Below, in pieces: positions 45,428-54,423 of a DNA stretch of 64,000 bases. The position numbers and the translations under genes are program-made. The notes beneath the pieces are model-generated. The model ran no database searches. It saw only the letters and a program-made list of their open reading frames with translations, and was not told the origin of the DNA. Each line of letters opens with the position of its first letter. Within the stretch, counting starts at the first letter, position 1. Source of the stretch: Bacteroides ovatus (GTDB lineage Bacteria > Bacteroidota > Bacteroidia > Bacteroidales > Bacteroidaceae); the NCBI RefSeq assembly GCF_001314995.1, contig NZ_CP012938.1, forward strand, positions 5,890,001 to 5,954,000. The letters run 5' to 3'.

Positions 45428-46093
45428 TTATTTTAATTCATCATCGTGGCAATGGCAACCGTCTTCGTGACAGTGGCAATCATCATCGTGGCAATGACAG
45501 CCATCTTCTTCACAACAATCGGTGTCGTCGCTTGGTTCGTAAAATCCTTCTTCATTACCTACTTCCTCTTCTTCTTCCTCCTGGTTGTATTTCACGTCAT
45601 GAAGGGCGCGAAGTGTGTTTACCAGTTTCTGTCCCCACAGTGTACCGAAGTTTTCCTGGCAGATGGCCAATGAATCATTCATTGTTTCGTTCAGTCCCAG
45701 TTGGAAGACAAATATGAAATCTTTAATATCCTGATAAATGTCGGCCAGGTCTTCCGATATAGACTTCTTGATAGGTTGGTCGCTATACACCATATCTTGC
45801 ACGAATACGTCCAGATAATCATCCTTGTCAGCCATCAATCCGGAAAGGTTGATACGCAGAATTTCGTAAATCTCTTCTGTGACATACGTTTCAAGTGCTT
45901 CGTCCCCGATAGTCTCACATTTGGGCAGCATAGATGCTTTGAGATAGAGTAGTGGAAGTATTTTTAATGATGTATCAACGAAAGTGCTACGCTTCATGCG
46001 TTTGGCACGTTCGAGAAATGCACAAAATTCGGCAGCTACCGTTACGAACTCAATTACGTTTTTATCAAATATCGTTTGGCTTTCTTTTTCCAT
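45428..46093 (-). CDS. DUF5063 protein with His/Cys/Asp-rich metal-binding tail
   Basis: A 221-residue cytosolic protein. Residues 1-175 are alpha-helical and match DUF5063 (VTVAAEFCAFLERA, LPLLYLKASMLPKC, FIFVFQLGLNETMNDSL), a Bacteroidota family of unknown function. The last about 30 residues form an irregular repeat of Cys-His-Cys-His with Asp/Glu (DGCHCHDDDCHCHEDGCHCH). This is a plausible nickel, zinc or cobalt binding tail, similar in character to metallochaperone tails. It is the first gene of a run with an exonuclease and an rRNA methyltransferase. Confidence 0.85.
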   Translation of the reverse strand: MEKESQTIFDKNVIEFVTVAAEFCAFLERAKRMKRSTFVDTSLKILPLLYLKASMLPKCETIGDEALETYVTEEIYEILRINLSGLMADKDDYLDVFVQDMVYSDQPIKKSISEDLADIYQDIKDFIFVFQLGLNETMNDSLAICQENFGTLWGQKLVNTLRALHDVKYNQEEEEEEVGNEEGFYEPSDDTDCCEEDGCHCHDDDCHCHEDGCHCHDDELK

Positions 46094-46114
46094 GATCTAT
46101 ATTGATTTGAAACG

Positions 46115-46122
46115 CAAAGGTA
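46115..46122 (-). promoter_or_regulatory. -7 element for the DUF5063 operon
   Basis: The minus strand reads TACCTTTG, an exact TAnnTTTG match 22 bases before the ATG at 46093. Confidence 0.55.
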
Positions 46123-46164
46123 AGAAAAAGGATTGAATGAGCGTAGTGCTCGTTATTTTTTTAT

Positions 46165-46172
46165 TATTTTTG
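46165..46172 (+). promoter_or_regulatory. -7 element for ftsK-lolA-trxB
   Basis: TATTTTTG matches TAnnTTTG, 46 bases before the ftsK ATG. A GAGCGTAGTGCTC dyad (46139-46151) lies between the two divergent -7 boxes and could be an operator; this is speculative. Confidence 0.5.
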
Positions 46173-46218
46173 CAGCTTAGAATCTCATTCCAGTTTTATA
46201 AAAAAGAATTAAAGACTC

Positions 46219-48705
46219 ATGGCAAAGAAGAAATTAGATAAGGAGGCGGAACGTACTCCCTCTTCCCCCAGTAAAATTGTGGCTGTATTTAAGAATGAAA
46301 CCATTCATTTTGTAATCGGATTGATGCTGGTCATCTTTTCCGTTTACCTGTTGTTGGCTTTTTCTTCCTTCTTCTTCACGGGGGCTGCCGATCAAAGTAT
46401 TATTGATAGTGGTAGTTCGGCAGATTTGGCAGCTGTTAATAATCAAGTGAAGAATTATGCAGGTTCACGCGGAGCGCAGTTGGCCAGTTATCTGATTAAT
46501 GACTGTTTCGGCGTTTCCTCTTTCTTCATACTTGTTTTCCTGGCAGTGGCAGGATTGAAGTTAATGCGTGTACGTGTTGTACGTCTGTGGAAGTGGTTTA
46601 TCGGCTGCACACTCTTGCTGGTCTGGTTCTCCGTATTCTTCGGATTTGCCTTTATGGATCATTATCAGGATTCCTTCATTTATTTGGGAGGTATGCACGG
46701 ATATAATGTCAGTCGTTGGCTGATTTCGCAAGTTGGAGTACCCGGTGTGTGGATGATCCTGTTGATAACGGCTATCTGTTTCTTCATATATATAAGTGCA
46801 CGTACCGTCATCTGGTTGCGTAAACTCTTCGCATTGAGTTTCTTGAAACGCGAAAAGAAAGAAGAAAAGGAGAATGTTCCGGAAGGAGATCCGGAATTTA
46901 CGACTTCCCAACCGCAAGAAGTGGAGTTCAATTTGAAACGGACGTATAAACAGACACCTCCTCCGGCACCAGTGATGGATATTCAGGCTGAAGAACCTGA
47001 AGACGACTTTCCTATTAATAAACCGGAAAAGGAAGATACTTCCGTATCTGACGAAAGTGAAGGAGTGACTATGGTATTTGAACCGACTGTTTCCAATCCT
47101 GTTCCTATTGTGCAGGAAGACTCTTTGGAAGAGGCGGAACCCGGATTTGAGGTGGAACCGGCAGCTTCGGAAGAAGAATACCAAGGACCTGAACTCGAAC
47201 CGTATAATCCTACTAAGGACTTGGAAAACTACCGTTTCCCGACTATCGATTTGATGAAGCATTTTGAAAATGATGATCCGACGATTGACATGGACGAGCA
47301 GAATGCAAATAAAGACCGCATCATCAATACATTGCGCAGCTTCGGAATCGAAATCAGTACGATTAAAGCAACCGTGGGACCTACGGTAACTCTATATGAA
47401 ATTACTCCGGAACAGGGAGTACGTATTTCTAAAATCCGTGGTTTGGAAGATGATATCGCATTGAGCCTTTCCGCTGATGGTATCCGTATTATTGCTCCGA
47501 TACCGGGTAAAGGAACTATCGGTATTGAAGTACCGAACAAGAATCCGAAGATTGTTTCCGGACAGAGTGTGATCGGAAGTAAGAAATTTCAGGAATCCAA
47601 ATATGACTTGCCTATTGTATTGGGTAAGACGATCACGAACGAAGTCTTTATGTTCGACCTTTGCAAGATGCCGCACGTATTGGTGGCAGGTGCAACCGGT
47701 CAGGGTAAATCAGTCGGTTTGAATGCCATTATCACTTCCTTATTATATAAGAAGCATCCGGCAGAATTGAAGTTTGTGCTGGTCGATCCGAAGAAAGTGG
47801 AATTCAGTATCTATTCGGTGATTGAAAATCACTTCCTTGCCAAACTTCCTGATGGAGGCGAACCGATTATTACGGACGTAACGAAAGTAGTGCAAACCCT
47901 GAACTCTGTTTGTGTGGAGATGGATACCCGTTATGATCTTTTGAAGATGGCACATGTGCGTAATATCAAAGAATATAACGAGAAATTTATCAACCGCCGC
48001 CTGAATCCAGAAAAGGGACATAAGTTTATGCCGTATATCGTAGTGGTGATTGACGAGTTCGGAGATTTGATTATGACCGCCGGTAAGGAAGTGGAACTTC
48101 CGATTGCCCGTATTGCACAGTTGGCGCGTGCTGTCGGCATCCACATGATTATCGCTACACAGCGTCCGACTACTAATATTATTACAGGTACGATCAAAGC
48201 CAACTTCCCTGCACGTATCGCATTCCGTGTATCTGCCATGATGGACTCCCGTACCATTCTCGACCGTCCGGGTGCTAACCGTTTGATTGGTAAGGGTGAT
48301 ATGCTCTTCTTGCAGGGAGCCGATCCGGTGCGTGTGCAGTGTGCCTTTATCGATACGCCGGAAGTGGAAGAAATTACGAAGTTTATTGCCCGTCAGCAAA
48401 GTTATCCTACTCCGTTCTTCCTGCCAGAGTTCGTGAGCGAAGATGGTGGTAGTGAAGTAGGAGATATTGATATGGGACGGCTTGATCCGTTGTTCGAAGA
48501 TGCAGCCCGACTGGTAGTGATCCATCAGCAAGGTTCCACTTCGTTAATTCAGCGTAAATTCGCTATCGGTTACAACCGTGCCGGACGTATTATGGACCAA
48601 CTCGAAAAAGCGGGAATCGTAGGTCCTACCCAGGGAAGCAAGGCGCGCGATGTCTTGTGCATGGATGATAACGATCTTGAAATGCGATTGAACAATTTAC
48701 AGTAA
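46219..48705 (+). CDS. ftsK: FtsK/SpoIIIE DNA translocase
   Basis: An 828-residue inner-membrane motor that pumps chromosomal DNA through the septum during division. It has about four N-terminal transmembrane helices (1-200), an acidic and proline-rich linker (about 210-335), and the alpha/beta motor with Walker A VAGATGQGKSVGLNAI near 490 and Walker B YIVVVIDEFGDLIMTAG. The C-terminal gamma winged-helix (about 760-825; LVVIHQQGSTSLIQRKFAIG) recognises orienting DNA sequences. It is the first gene of an operon with lolA and trxB. Confidence 0.96.
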   Translation: MAKKKLDKEAERTPSSPSKIVAVFKNETIHFVIGLMLVIFSVYLLLAFSSFFFTGAADQSIIDSGSSADLAAVNNQVKNYAGSRGAQLASYLINDCFGVSSFFILVFLAVAGLKLMRVRVVRLWKWFIGCTLLLVWFSVFFGFAFMDHYQDSFIYLGGMHGYNVSRWLISQVGVPGVWMILLITAICFFIYISARTVIWLRKLFALSFLKREKKEEKENVPEGDPEFTTSQPQEVEFNLKRTYKQTPPPAPVMDIQAEEPEDDFPINKPEKEDTSVSDESEGVTMVFEPTVSNPVPIVQEDSLEEAEPGFEVEPAASEEEYQGPELEPYNPTKDLENYRFPTIDLMKHFENDDPTIDMDEQNANKDRIINTLRSFGIEISTIKATVGPTVTLYEITPEQGVRISKIRGLEDDIALSLSADGIRIIAPIPGKGTIGIEVPNKNPKIVSGQSVIGSKKFQESKYDLPIVLGKTITNEVFMFDLCKMPHVLVAGATGQGKSVGLNAIITSLLYKKHPAELKFVLVDPKKVEFSIYSVIENHFLAKLPDGGEPIITDVTKVVQTLNSVCVEMDTRYDLLKMAHVRNIKEYNEKFINRRLNPEKGHKFMPYIVVVIDEFGDLIMTAGKEVELPIARIAQLARAVGIHMIIATQRPTTNIITGTIKANFPARIAFRVSAMMDSRTILDRPGANRLIGKGDMLFLQGADPVRVQCAFIDTPEVEEITKFIARQQSYPTPFFLPEFVSEDGGSEVGDIDMGRLDPLFEDAARLVVIHQQGSTSLIQRKFAIGYNRAGRIMDQLEKAGIVGPTQGSKARDVLCMDDNDLEMRLNNLQ

Positions 48706-48724
48706 CCGTTCGTTTATTAATCAA

Positions 48725-49369
48725 ATGAGAAAGTACATTTTTAGTGTTTTAATAGCTTTACTGTCTTTGCCTGTGATTGCCCAACAACAGTCGCAGGCTA
48801 AAGTCATTCTTGACAAGACGGCAGAGGTGTTTCGTAAAGCAGGTGGTGTAAAGGCTGATTTTACTGTAAAGGCTGTGACGAACGGTCTGGTAGAAGGTGC
48901 AGAAAATGGAACGATTCAGTTGAAAGGAGAGAAATTCGTACTGAAAACGTCGGATATCATCACTTGGTTTGATGGAAAAACGCAGTGGAGTTATGTGACA
49001 AAGAATGATGAAGTGAACGTCAGCAATCCGACACAGGAAGAGTTGCAGCAGATTAATCCGTATACGTTTCTATATATGTATCAGAAAGGATTCTCTTATA
49101 AGTTAGGAGCAACTAAGACGTATCGTGGAAAAGCCGTTTGGGAAGTCGTTTTGACTGCCAGGGATAAGAAACAGGAGTTGGAACATATCACTCTTTTTGT
49201 GACAAAGGATACTTATGAACCTTTGTGTATTTTGCTTCAACAGCGTGGTCAGCAGACGCGTAATGAGATAACCATTACAAGTTATCAGACTAAGCAGAAT
49301 TATGCGGATCAGGTTTTTACGTTTGATAAGAAACAATACCCCAATGCGGAGGTAATAGATTTGAGATAA
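48725..49369 (+). CDS. LolA-like outer membrane lipoprotein carrier
   Basis: A 214-residue periplasmic protein with signal peptide (SVLIALLSLPVIAQQ). The mature part forms an incomplete beta-barrel in LolA style (KLKGEKFVLKTSDIITWFDG, QWSYVTKNDEVNVSNP), which ferries lipoproteins to the outer membrane. It is 19 bases after ftsK, an arrangement found in many bacteria. Confidence 0.9.
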   Translation: MRKYIFSVLIALLSLPVIAQQQSQAKVILDKTAEVFRKAGGVKADFTVKAVTNGLVEGAENGTIQLKGEKFVLKTSDIITWFDGKTQWSYVTKNDEVNVSNPTQEELQQINPYTFLYMYQKGFSYKLGATKTYRGKAVWEVVLTARDKKQELEHITLFVTKDTYEPLCILLQQRGQQTRNEITITSYQTKQNYADQVFTFDKKQYPNAEVIDLR

Positions 49370-49405
49370 TATACGTTTATAACAAAACGATAAAGATAAA
49401 TTAAA

Positions 49406-50356
49406 ATGGCAGAAATAGAAAAAGTGAAATGCCTGATTATAGGTTCAGGACCTGCCGGATATACGGCAGCGATTTATGCAGGACGTGCAAATTTATGTCC
49501 GGTGCTTTATGAAGGATTGCAACCGGGTGGCCAGTTGACTACTACCACGGATGTGGAGAATTTCCCCGGTTATCCGGAAGGAATCAGTGGTCCGCAGTTG
49601 ATGGAAGATTTGCGTGCACAGGCGAGCCGTTTCGGAACAGATGTTCGTTTCGGTATTGCTACGGCGGCCGATTTGAGCAAAGCCCCTTATAAAATAACAA
49701 TCGACGGTGATAAGGTTATTGAAACAGAATCATTGATTATTGCTACCGGAGCTACTGCTAAATATCTGGGACTGGAAGATGAAAAAAAATATGCCGGAAT
49801 GGGTGTAAGCGCTTGTGCCACTTGTGACGGATTTTTCTATCGTAAGAAAGTAGTTGCCGTAGTCGGTGGCGGTGATACGGCTTGTGAAGAAGCTGTTTAT
49901 CTTGCCGGACTTGCATCCAAAGTATATCTGATTGTCCGTAAACCTTTCCTGCGCGCATCGAAGATTATGCAGGAACGAGTAATGAACCACGAGAAAATAG
50001 AAGTTCTTTTTGAACACAACGCAGTTGGTTTGTTTGGCGACAATGGGGTAGAAGGTGTAAACCTGGTGAAACGTTGGGGCGAACCGGATGAAGAACGTTA
50101 CAGCTTGCCTATCGACGGTTTCTTCCTGGCTATCGGACATCAACCGAATACTGAAATCTTTAAAGAATACGTTGATACGGACGAAGTGGGCTATATCATC
50201 ACGGAAGGTGATAGTCCCCGTACAAAAGTTCCCGGAGTTTTTGCGGCAGGAGATGTTGCCGATCCGCATTATCGTCAGGCTATTACGGCTGCGGGAAGTG
50301 GTTGTAAAGCTGCTTTGGAAGCAGAACGTTATCTTTCTGCCAAAGGACTCATTTAA
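49406..50356 (+). CDS. trxB: thioredoxin reductase
   Basis: A 316-residue FAD/NADPH enzyme that reduces thioredoxin. The FAD site is IGSGPAGYTAAIYAGR, the redox pair is in ACATCDGFFYR (about 136-139), the NADPH site is VGGGDTACEEAVYLA, and the C-terminal FAD motif is VPGVFAAGDVADPHYRQ. It is the last gene of the ftsK-lolA-trxB run and ends before a strong terminator. It could feed electrons to the cytosolic thioredoxin that, via a membrane carrier, serves periplasmic thioredoxins such as those encoded at 53-59 kb. Confidence 0.95.
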   Translation: MAEIEKVKCLIIGSGPAGYTAAIYAGRANLCPVLYEGLQPGGQLTTTTDVENFPGYPEGISGPQLMEDLRAQASRFGTDVRFGIATAADLSKAPYKITIDGDKVIETESLIIATGATAKYLGLEDEKKYAGMGVSACATCDGFFYRKKVVAVVGGGDTACEEAVYLAGLASKVYLIVRKPFLRASKIMQERVMNHEKIEVLFEHNAVGLFGDNGVEGVNLVKRWGEPDEERYSLPIDGFFLAIGHQPNTEIFKEYVDTDEVGYIITEGDSPRTKVPGVFAAGDVADPHYRQAITAAGSGCKAALEAERYLSAKGLI

Positions 50357-50405
50357 TCCGGTTTATATCCGACCATAGGAGGGTATTAAAACCCTTATAA
50401 ATATG

Positions 50406-50449
50406 AAAATCACCCACGCTAGAGTTTAATCTGTAGCGTGGGTGATTTT
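50406..50449 (+). terminator. terminator of ftsK-lolA-trxB
   Basis: A perfect 16-bp stem (50406-50421 with 50434-50449), rich in GC at its centre and ending in TTTTG, 50 bases after the trxB stop. The A-run on its 5' side could also serve the convergent hexosaminidase gene. Confidence 0.85.
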
Positions 50450-50455
50450 GTTGAG

Positions 50456-50480
50456 AGGGGAGTCTTGCTCCCCTTTATTT
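50456..50480 (+). terminator. second hairpin downstream of trxB
   Basis: A 7-bp stem (50456-50462 with 50468-50474, AGGGGAG/CTCCCCT) with a 5-base loop is followed by TTATTTTA. It would act as a backup terminator on the plus strand. Confidence 0.65.
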
Positions 50481-50525
50481 TATAAACTCAAAGCTTTTCG
50501 AACAATATTTGTCGATTGTCTTTGG

Positions 50526-52955
50526 TTAATACGCTTCTATTTCATCTATCCATAATTCGGCAGGAATGACTTCCGGCCCGTTATTCTTTTCAAAGTTGAC
50601 ACCATTACGCAGTGTGCCACCATTCTTGATTTTGACTTTCAGGAATGTAGCCTGTGCCGGTTCAAACTCAATGGAATCGGTGAATGCAATTCTTCCTGTT
50701 TCCGGATAATCGTGTTTCAAAGCTTTTTCGGCTATCCGTGTGTATTGCTTGCCGTCTGCTGATACTTCTACAGCAACTCCTCCTGCAGGAAGAATTCTCA
50801 TGGCAGGATTGAATAAAGAACCGAAAATAACTTTGCTGACTTGTGTCGGTTTATCCAGATGAACGATAAATTCCAAGTCCTTACCCTCCACGATGCCAAA
50901 ACTACACCACGGAGTATAAGAAGCATTATTGCCTCGTTTGCCGTTGGTCAGTCCAAAGGTGGTTTTGTCAGCTCCTAATACATCGTTTTCATCGAATATA
51001 TCGCCTGTCCATCCCATCGTATAATTAACCGTATAGGGCTTTCCTGTCAATAAATTGCCATACAGTGGCTTGTGAGCTACTTTGCCCAACATCTTTCCGT
51101 CTTTGAAAGCAGCGGCTTTCAGGTCGATATTACCTTCAAGAACGAAAGGCTTTTCATATAAGATGGACACTTTGGACGGTTCGCTGCCGTCCGTTGTATA
51201 CCGGATTTCCGCATTCGGGTAGAAACTTTCCAGCAATACCATTAAAGGGCCGTTTTCATCTGCGTGCGTATTTATATTTACGTCATAGAAGTTGAGACAA
51301 GGTTGGGTGTTCATAACTTTCAAACGTTCAAATTCAGTCACCATCCGTTCGCAGAAATTCTTCCAGTCTTTGTTTGCGTTTTGTGTCCAGGCCGTTTCGG
51401 CGATAGCCATTGCACGTGGGAAAGCCTGGTAGTCTGTACGTTCTGAAGTCTGCATATATTCTCTCCAAATATTACCTTGTATTCCGATGATATGCTTCTT
51501 AGCAAGCTCGTCAGCGTCGTCCGGAACAGGGTTATAACTATATGTTTTCTTCAAGGTATTGTATCCGCCAATAGTAGTCGGAGCAATTTCCGGCTCTTCC
51601 TGATAGTAGTCCAGATATACATAAGGATTCGGAGTCATGATGGCATTATGTCCTGCTTTGGCTGCGTTCATACCGCCTTCTACACCGCGCCATGACATAA
51701 CAGTCGCATTGGGAGCCAGACCACCTTCGAGAATTTCATCCCAGCCAATGATGTTTTTGCCTTTGCTATTCAGGTATTTCTCCATACGGGTAACGAAATA
51801 GCTCTGCAACTTATCTTCTTTGCTGTGCTTTATTCCGTCTATCTTACTGGGAGTTGTATCATCTTTCAACCCTAACTGGCGGATTAACTGCTGGCAGAAA
51901 GCACTGTTCTTCCACGCTGTCTTGGGACATTCATCGCCACCGATGTGAATGTATTCGCTGGGGAATAATTCTATAACTTCATCCATCACTCCTTCAAAGA
52001 ATTTGAAAGTCGTTTCACTCGGACAGAATACCTGTTCGAATACTCCCCAGGTAGGAGATACTTTGTAAGTCTGTGTAGAGTCGCATGACAATTCCGGATA
52101 GGCGGCAAGTGCAGCCAATGCATGTCCCGGCATTTCTATTTCGGGAACAACATTGATGTATTTACTTGCAGCATAAGCCACTACATCTTTGATTTGCTCC
52201 TGTGTATAATAACCTCCATGTTCTTTTCCGTCGAATACTTGCGGATAGTTTACATAGTAATAGTCTACTAATGTCTTTTCACGCTTGGAACCGATTTCCG
52301 TCAATTTGGGATATTTCTTGATCTCGATTCTCCATCCCTGATCGTCTGTCAAATGCCAGTGGAAGACATTCATCTTGTTCATAGCCAGTAAGTCGATAAA
52401 CTTGTAAATGTAGTCTATCGGTACATAATGGCGGCATACATCCAACATGAGTCCGCGATGAACAAAACGGGGTGAATCTTCGATTTCTACGGCAGGAACC
52501 GACCAGTCAGCTTTCTTATCCAACTGCTTTCCGTAAATTGCCGGAGGGAGTAACTGATAAAGAGTCTGCACTCCATAAAAGAATCCGTTTGGCTGGGAAG
52601 CGGTGAGTGTAATGAGACTGGGAGTGACCGATAATTTATAACCTTCTTTCGGCATACCTTCCTGTACAACAAAAGAGATCGCCGTTTTTCCATCTGCACT
52701 TTCAGCTTCTTTCAAGGAGATTCCTGCTGTCAGTTTTAGTTGTTCGGCCAGGCTGTCGGCAATGCTTTTTACTTCCGGAGCATCCGAGAGAACTACGAGG
52801 CAGACTTTGTTGTTTAGTTCAAAGCGTCCTTCCTGTGGAAGAATCTGGTTGGGTTTGGGAACGATGTTGTACTCGTTCGCCGCTTCTTTTGTCTTCTGGC
52901 AACTGGGGGTAATCATTAGCAAGGACAAAAGAAGAAGAGAAATACTTTTCTTCAT
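50526..52955 (-). CDS. GH20 beta-hexosaminidase, lipoprotein
   Basis: An 809-residue exported enzyme that removes terminal N-acetylglucosamine or N-acetylgalactosamine from glycans. A signal peptide ends at a probable lipobox (TPSC). An N-terminal GH20b domain is followed by the catalytic barrel with LDVCRHYVPIDYIYKFID and the catalytic Asp-Glu in HIGGDECPKTAW (about 340). A chitobiase-type C-terminal domain (IRYTTDGSEPS) and a discoidin-like beta-sandwich complete it. The ATG at 52955 is chosen over an upstream TTG. It has its own promoter. Confidence 0.93.
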   Translation of the reverse strand: MKKSISLLLLSLLMITPSCQKTKEAANEYNIVPKPNQILPQEGRFELNNKVCLVVLSDAPEVKSIADSLAEQLKLTAGISLKEAESADGKTAISFVVQEGMPKEGYKLSVTPSLITLTASQPNGFFYGVQTLYQLLPPAIYGKQLDKKADWSVPAVEIEDSPRFVHRGLMLDVCRHYVPIDYIYKFIDLLAMNKMNVFHWHLTDDQGWRIEIKKYPKLTEIGSKREKTLVDYYYVNYPQVFDGKEHGGYYTQEQIKDVVAYAASKYINVVPEIEMPGHALAALAAYPELSCDSTQTYKVSPTWGVFEQVFCPSETTFKFFEGVMDEVIELFPSEYIHIGGDECPKTAWKNSAFCQQLIRQLGLKDDTTPSKIDGIKHSKEDKLQSYFVTRMEKYLNSKGKNIIGWDEILEGGLAPNATVMSWRGVEGGMNAAKAGHNAIMTPNPYVYLDYYQEEPEIAPTTIGGYNTLKKTYSYNPVPDDADELAKKHIIGIQGNIWREYMQTSERTDYQAFPRAMAIAETAWTQNANKDWKNFCERMVTEFERLKVMNTQPCLNFYDVNINTHADENGPLMVLLESFYPNAEIRYTTDGSEPSKVSILYEKPFVLEGNIDLKAAAFKDGKMLGKVAHKPLYGNLLTGKPYTVNYTMGWTGDIFDENDVLGADKTTFGLTNGKRGNNASYTPWCSFGIVEGKDLEFIVHLDKPTQVSKVIFGSLFNPAMRILPAGGVAVEVSADGKQYTRIAEKALKHDYPETGRIAFTDSIEFEPAQATFLKVKIKNGGTLRNGVNFEKNNGPEVIPAELWIDEIEAY

Positions 52956-52995
52956 GGTCAAAATGTGTGTTAAGTTATAAATAGATTTGACAGGG

Positions 52996-53026
52996 CAAAT
53001 GTACTTGTTTATATGATAAGTTCCAA
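52996..53026 (-). promoter_or_regulatory. promoter of the GH20 gene
   Basis: The minus strand has TACATTTG (52996-53003) as -7 and TTG (53024-53026) 20 bases upstream. The ATG is 41 bases downstream. Confidence 0.65.
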
Positions 53027-53040
53027 TAATATGGAAATAA

Positions 53041-53068
53041 AAAAAGCCGGAATGATGTCCGGCTTTTA
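53041..53068 (-). terminator. terminator of the retropepsin/TlpA/Sus locus
   Basis: A 9-bp stem (AAAAGCCGG/CCGGCTTTT, 53042-53050 with 53059-53067) followed on the minus strand by a run of T. It lies about 45 bases after the stop of the last gene of the 53-64 kb locus, marking its 3' boundary. Confidence 0.85.
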
Positions 53069-53113
53069 GCTAAAGTTTCAGATTAATGTAGTTATATAAT
53101 TAAGAGAGAGTTT

Positions 53114-54403
53114 TTATTTCAGTAGTTGCTCTTCGATGATTTGTACGTACTTCTCCGGAGTAGCTCCGACTTCAATAATCGGTTTGCCGCCTGCAGGTAT
53201 GAAGAATAAGGTAGGCAATGCCTGTACACCGAAGTGATTGCATAAATCCTTTTCTTTGTCCGCATTAACCTTGTAGAATACAACTTTACCTTTATACTTT
53301 TCAGCCAGCTTTTCCATTTCCGGAAGTAAGCGCATGCAAGGTCCACACCAAGTTGCCCAGAAATCAATTACAACCGGTTTGTCGCCATTATAAACGAAAT
53401 CGTTCCCTTTTCTGTAGTCGAAGATGTGTTCGAGGAAGAATTGGCGGGTAATCGGATTCAGTTTACCGTCTTCAACTTTAGTTTCCGTTACTTTAGCTTC
53501 CGCTTCCGGTATAGGAACCATGTCAAACGGCTGGAAATAAATTTTCTGATGAATATAGTCAATGGATATGATTCCGTAGTCCAATATCTTTTTGCCTAAT
53601 ACGGAGCGTTTCAGGTATGGATTCTTCACTGCCATGGCATCCTCAATCTTTGTTTTTACAAACATGGTTTCAGGTAAGATGAGGCTTTCCTCTTCTTGAG
53701 TCGCTTCTTTATATCCATTGGAAACTTTTTGGTTGGTTCCTTTGGTATATTGTGTGCTCCATGTATTGAAATCTTTTTCGGTAAGATTCACTAATCCTTC
53801 GCTCCATGTATCCAGAACAAGAGAAACGGGTTTTCCCTGAATGGATATCGGACATACGATTCCTAATCCTGTAATTAGCTCAAAGTTCTCCCGGTAGTTT
53901 AATTTCATGTAAGAAGGACGATAGGGCTGCGTAATTGTGAGTTTTTTCCGCTGCATATCAATAGTCAGAACGGAAGTGCGGAAAATAGCACCGCTTAATA
54001 CACCCATCACTCCCAGCTTGCGCAGATATGGTTCGTCTTCCAGAGTGAAAGCAGGCAGATCGTTGTTAAACGTGTTGTTGCCAATAGCAACTGTTGCCAT
54101 TTCATATACTTTTCCAACAGGTACTTGTTTGAATACAAAATCCTGATAAGCACTAAAAGTACCGTTCTTCCCCGTGTCGATGCGTAACTTCTTGAGAGCC
54201 TCAGGAAGCAGGGCGTTATGTCCTGACAGATCGAGGACGAAGTCTGCCACTTCGCCATTAATGGCGGCTTCTACGATAATCTTTCCATCAATGGTTTTGA
54301 ATGGAATGACCTCTGTCATACTGTTCTGTGTCTGTGCACTGATTCCTCCGGCAATACAAAATGCAAGTAGACAGAGATACATCTTTGTTATTATTCGCTT
54401 CAT
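53114..54403 (-). CDS. retropepsin-like protein with damaged DTG motifs, fused to thioredoxin
   Basis: A 429-residue exported protein (signal peptide to about residue 23). Residues 30-290 form two retropepsin-like halves related to the two upstream proteins. The first active-site motif, normally DTG, is Asp58-Leu-Ser-Gly ([12 protein letters not shown]); the second is Asp197-Thr-Trp ([13 protein letters not shown]). Both Asp are kept, but the surrounding Thr/Gly are not, so proteolysis is doubtful. Residues 325-429 are a thioredoxin domain with an intact WCGPC (Cys352, Cys355). The ATG at 54403 is chosen since it begins the signal peptide. It is the last gene of the locus, 20 bases after the second retropepsin gene. 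Confidence 0.85.
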   Translation of the reverse strand: MKRIITKMYLCLLAFCIAGGISAQTQNSMTEVIPFKTIDGKIIVEAAINGEVADFVLDLSGHNALLPEALKKLRIDTGKNGTFSAYQDFVFKQVPVGKVYEMATVAIGNNTFNNDLPAFTLEDEPYLRKLGVMGVLSGAIFRTSVLTIDMQRKKLTITQPYRPSYMKLNYRENFELITGLGIVCPISIQGKPVSLVLDTWSEGLVNLTEKDFNTWSTQYTKGTNQKVSNGYKEATQEEESLILPETMFVKTKIEDAMAVKNPYLKRSVLGKKILDYGIISIDYIHQKIYFQPFDMVPIPEAEAKVTETKVEDGKLNPITRQFFLEHIFDYRKGNDFVYNGDKPVVIDFWATWCGPCMRLLPEMEKLAEKYKGKVVFYKVNADKEKDLCNHFGVQALPTLFFIPAGGKPIIEVGATPEKYVQIIEEQLLK

Positions 54404-54423
54404 ATCTTTTTTCTGTTTAAAGT

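Noticed and set aside
45446..45673. Hydrophobic plus-strand frame opposite the DUF5063 tail
   Set aside because: It arises from the Cys-His repeat read in reverse and is not preceded by a promoter or translation signal.
47743..48531. Minus-strand frame of 262 codons opposite ftsK
   Set aside because: A shadow of a conserved gene; the sequence is His/Ile/Thr-rich with no domain.
50357..50525. Possible small RNA in the trxB/hexosaminidase gap
   Set aside because: The two hairpins are explained as tandem terminators; no promoter box was found between them.
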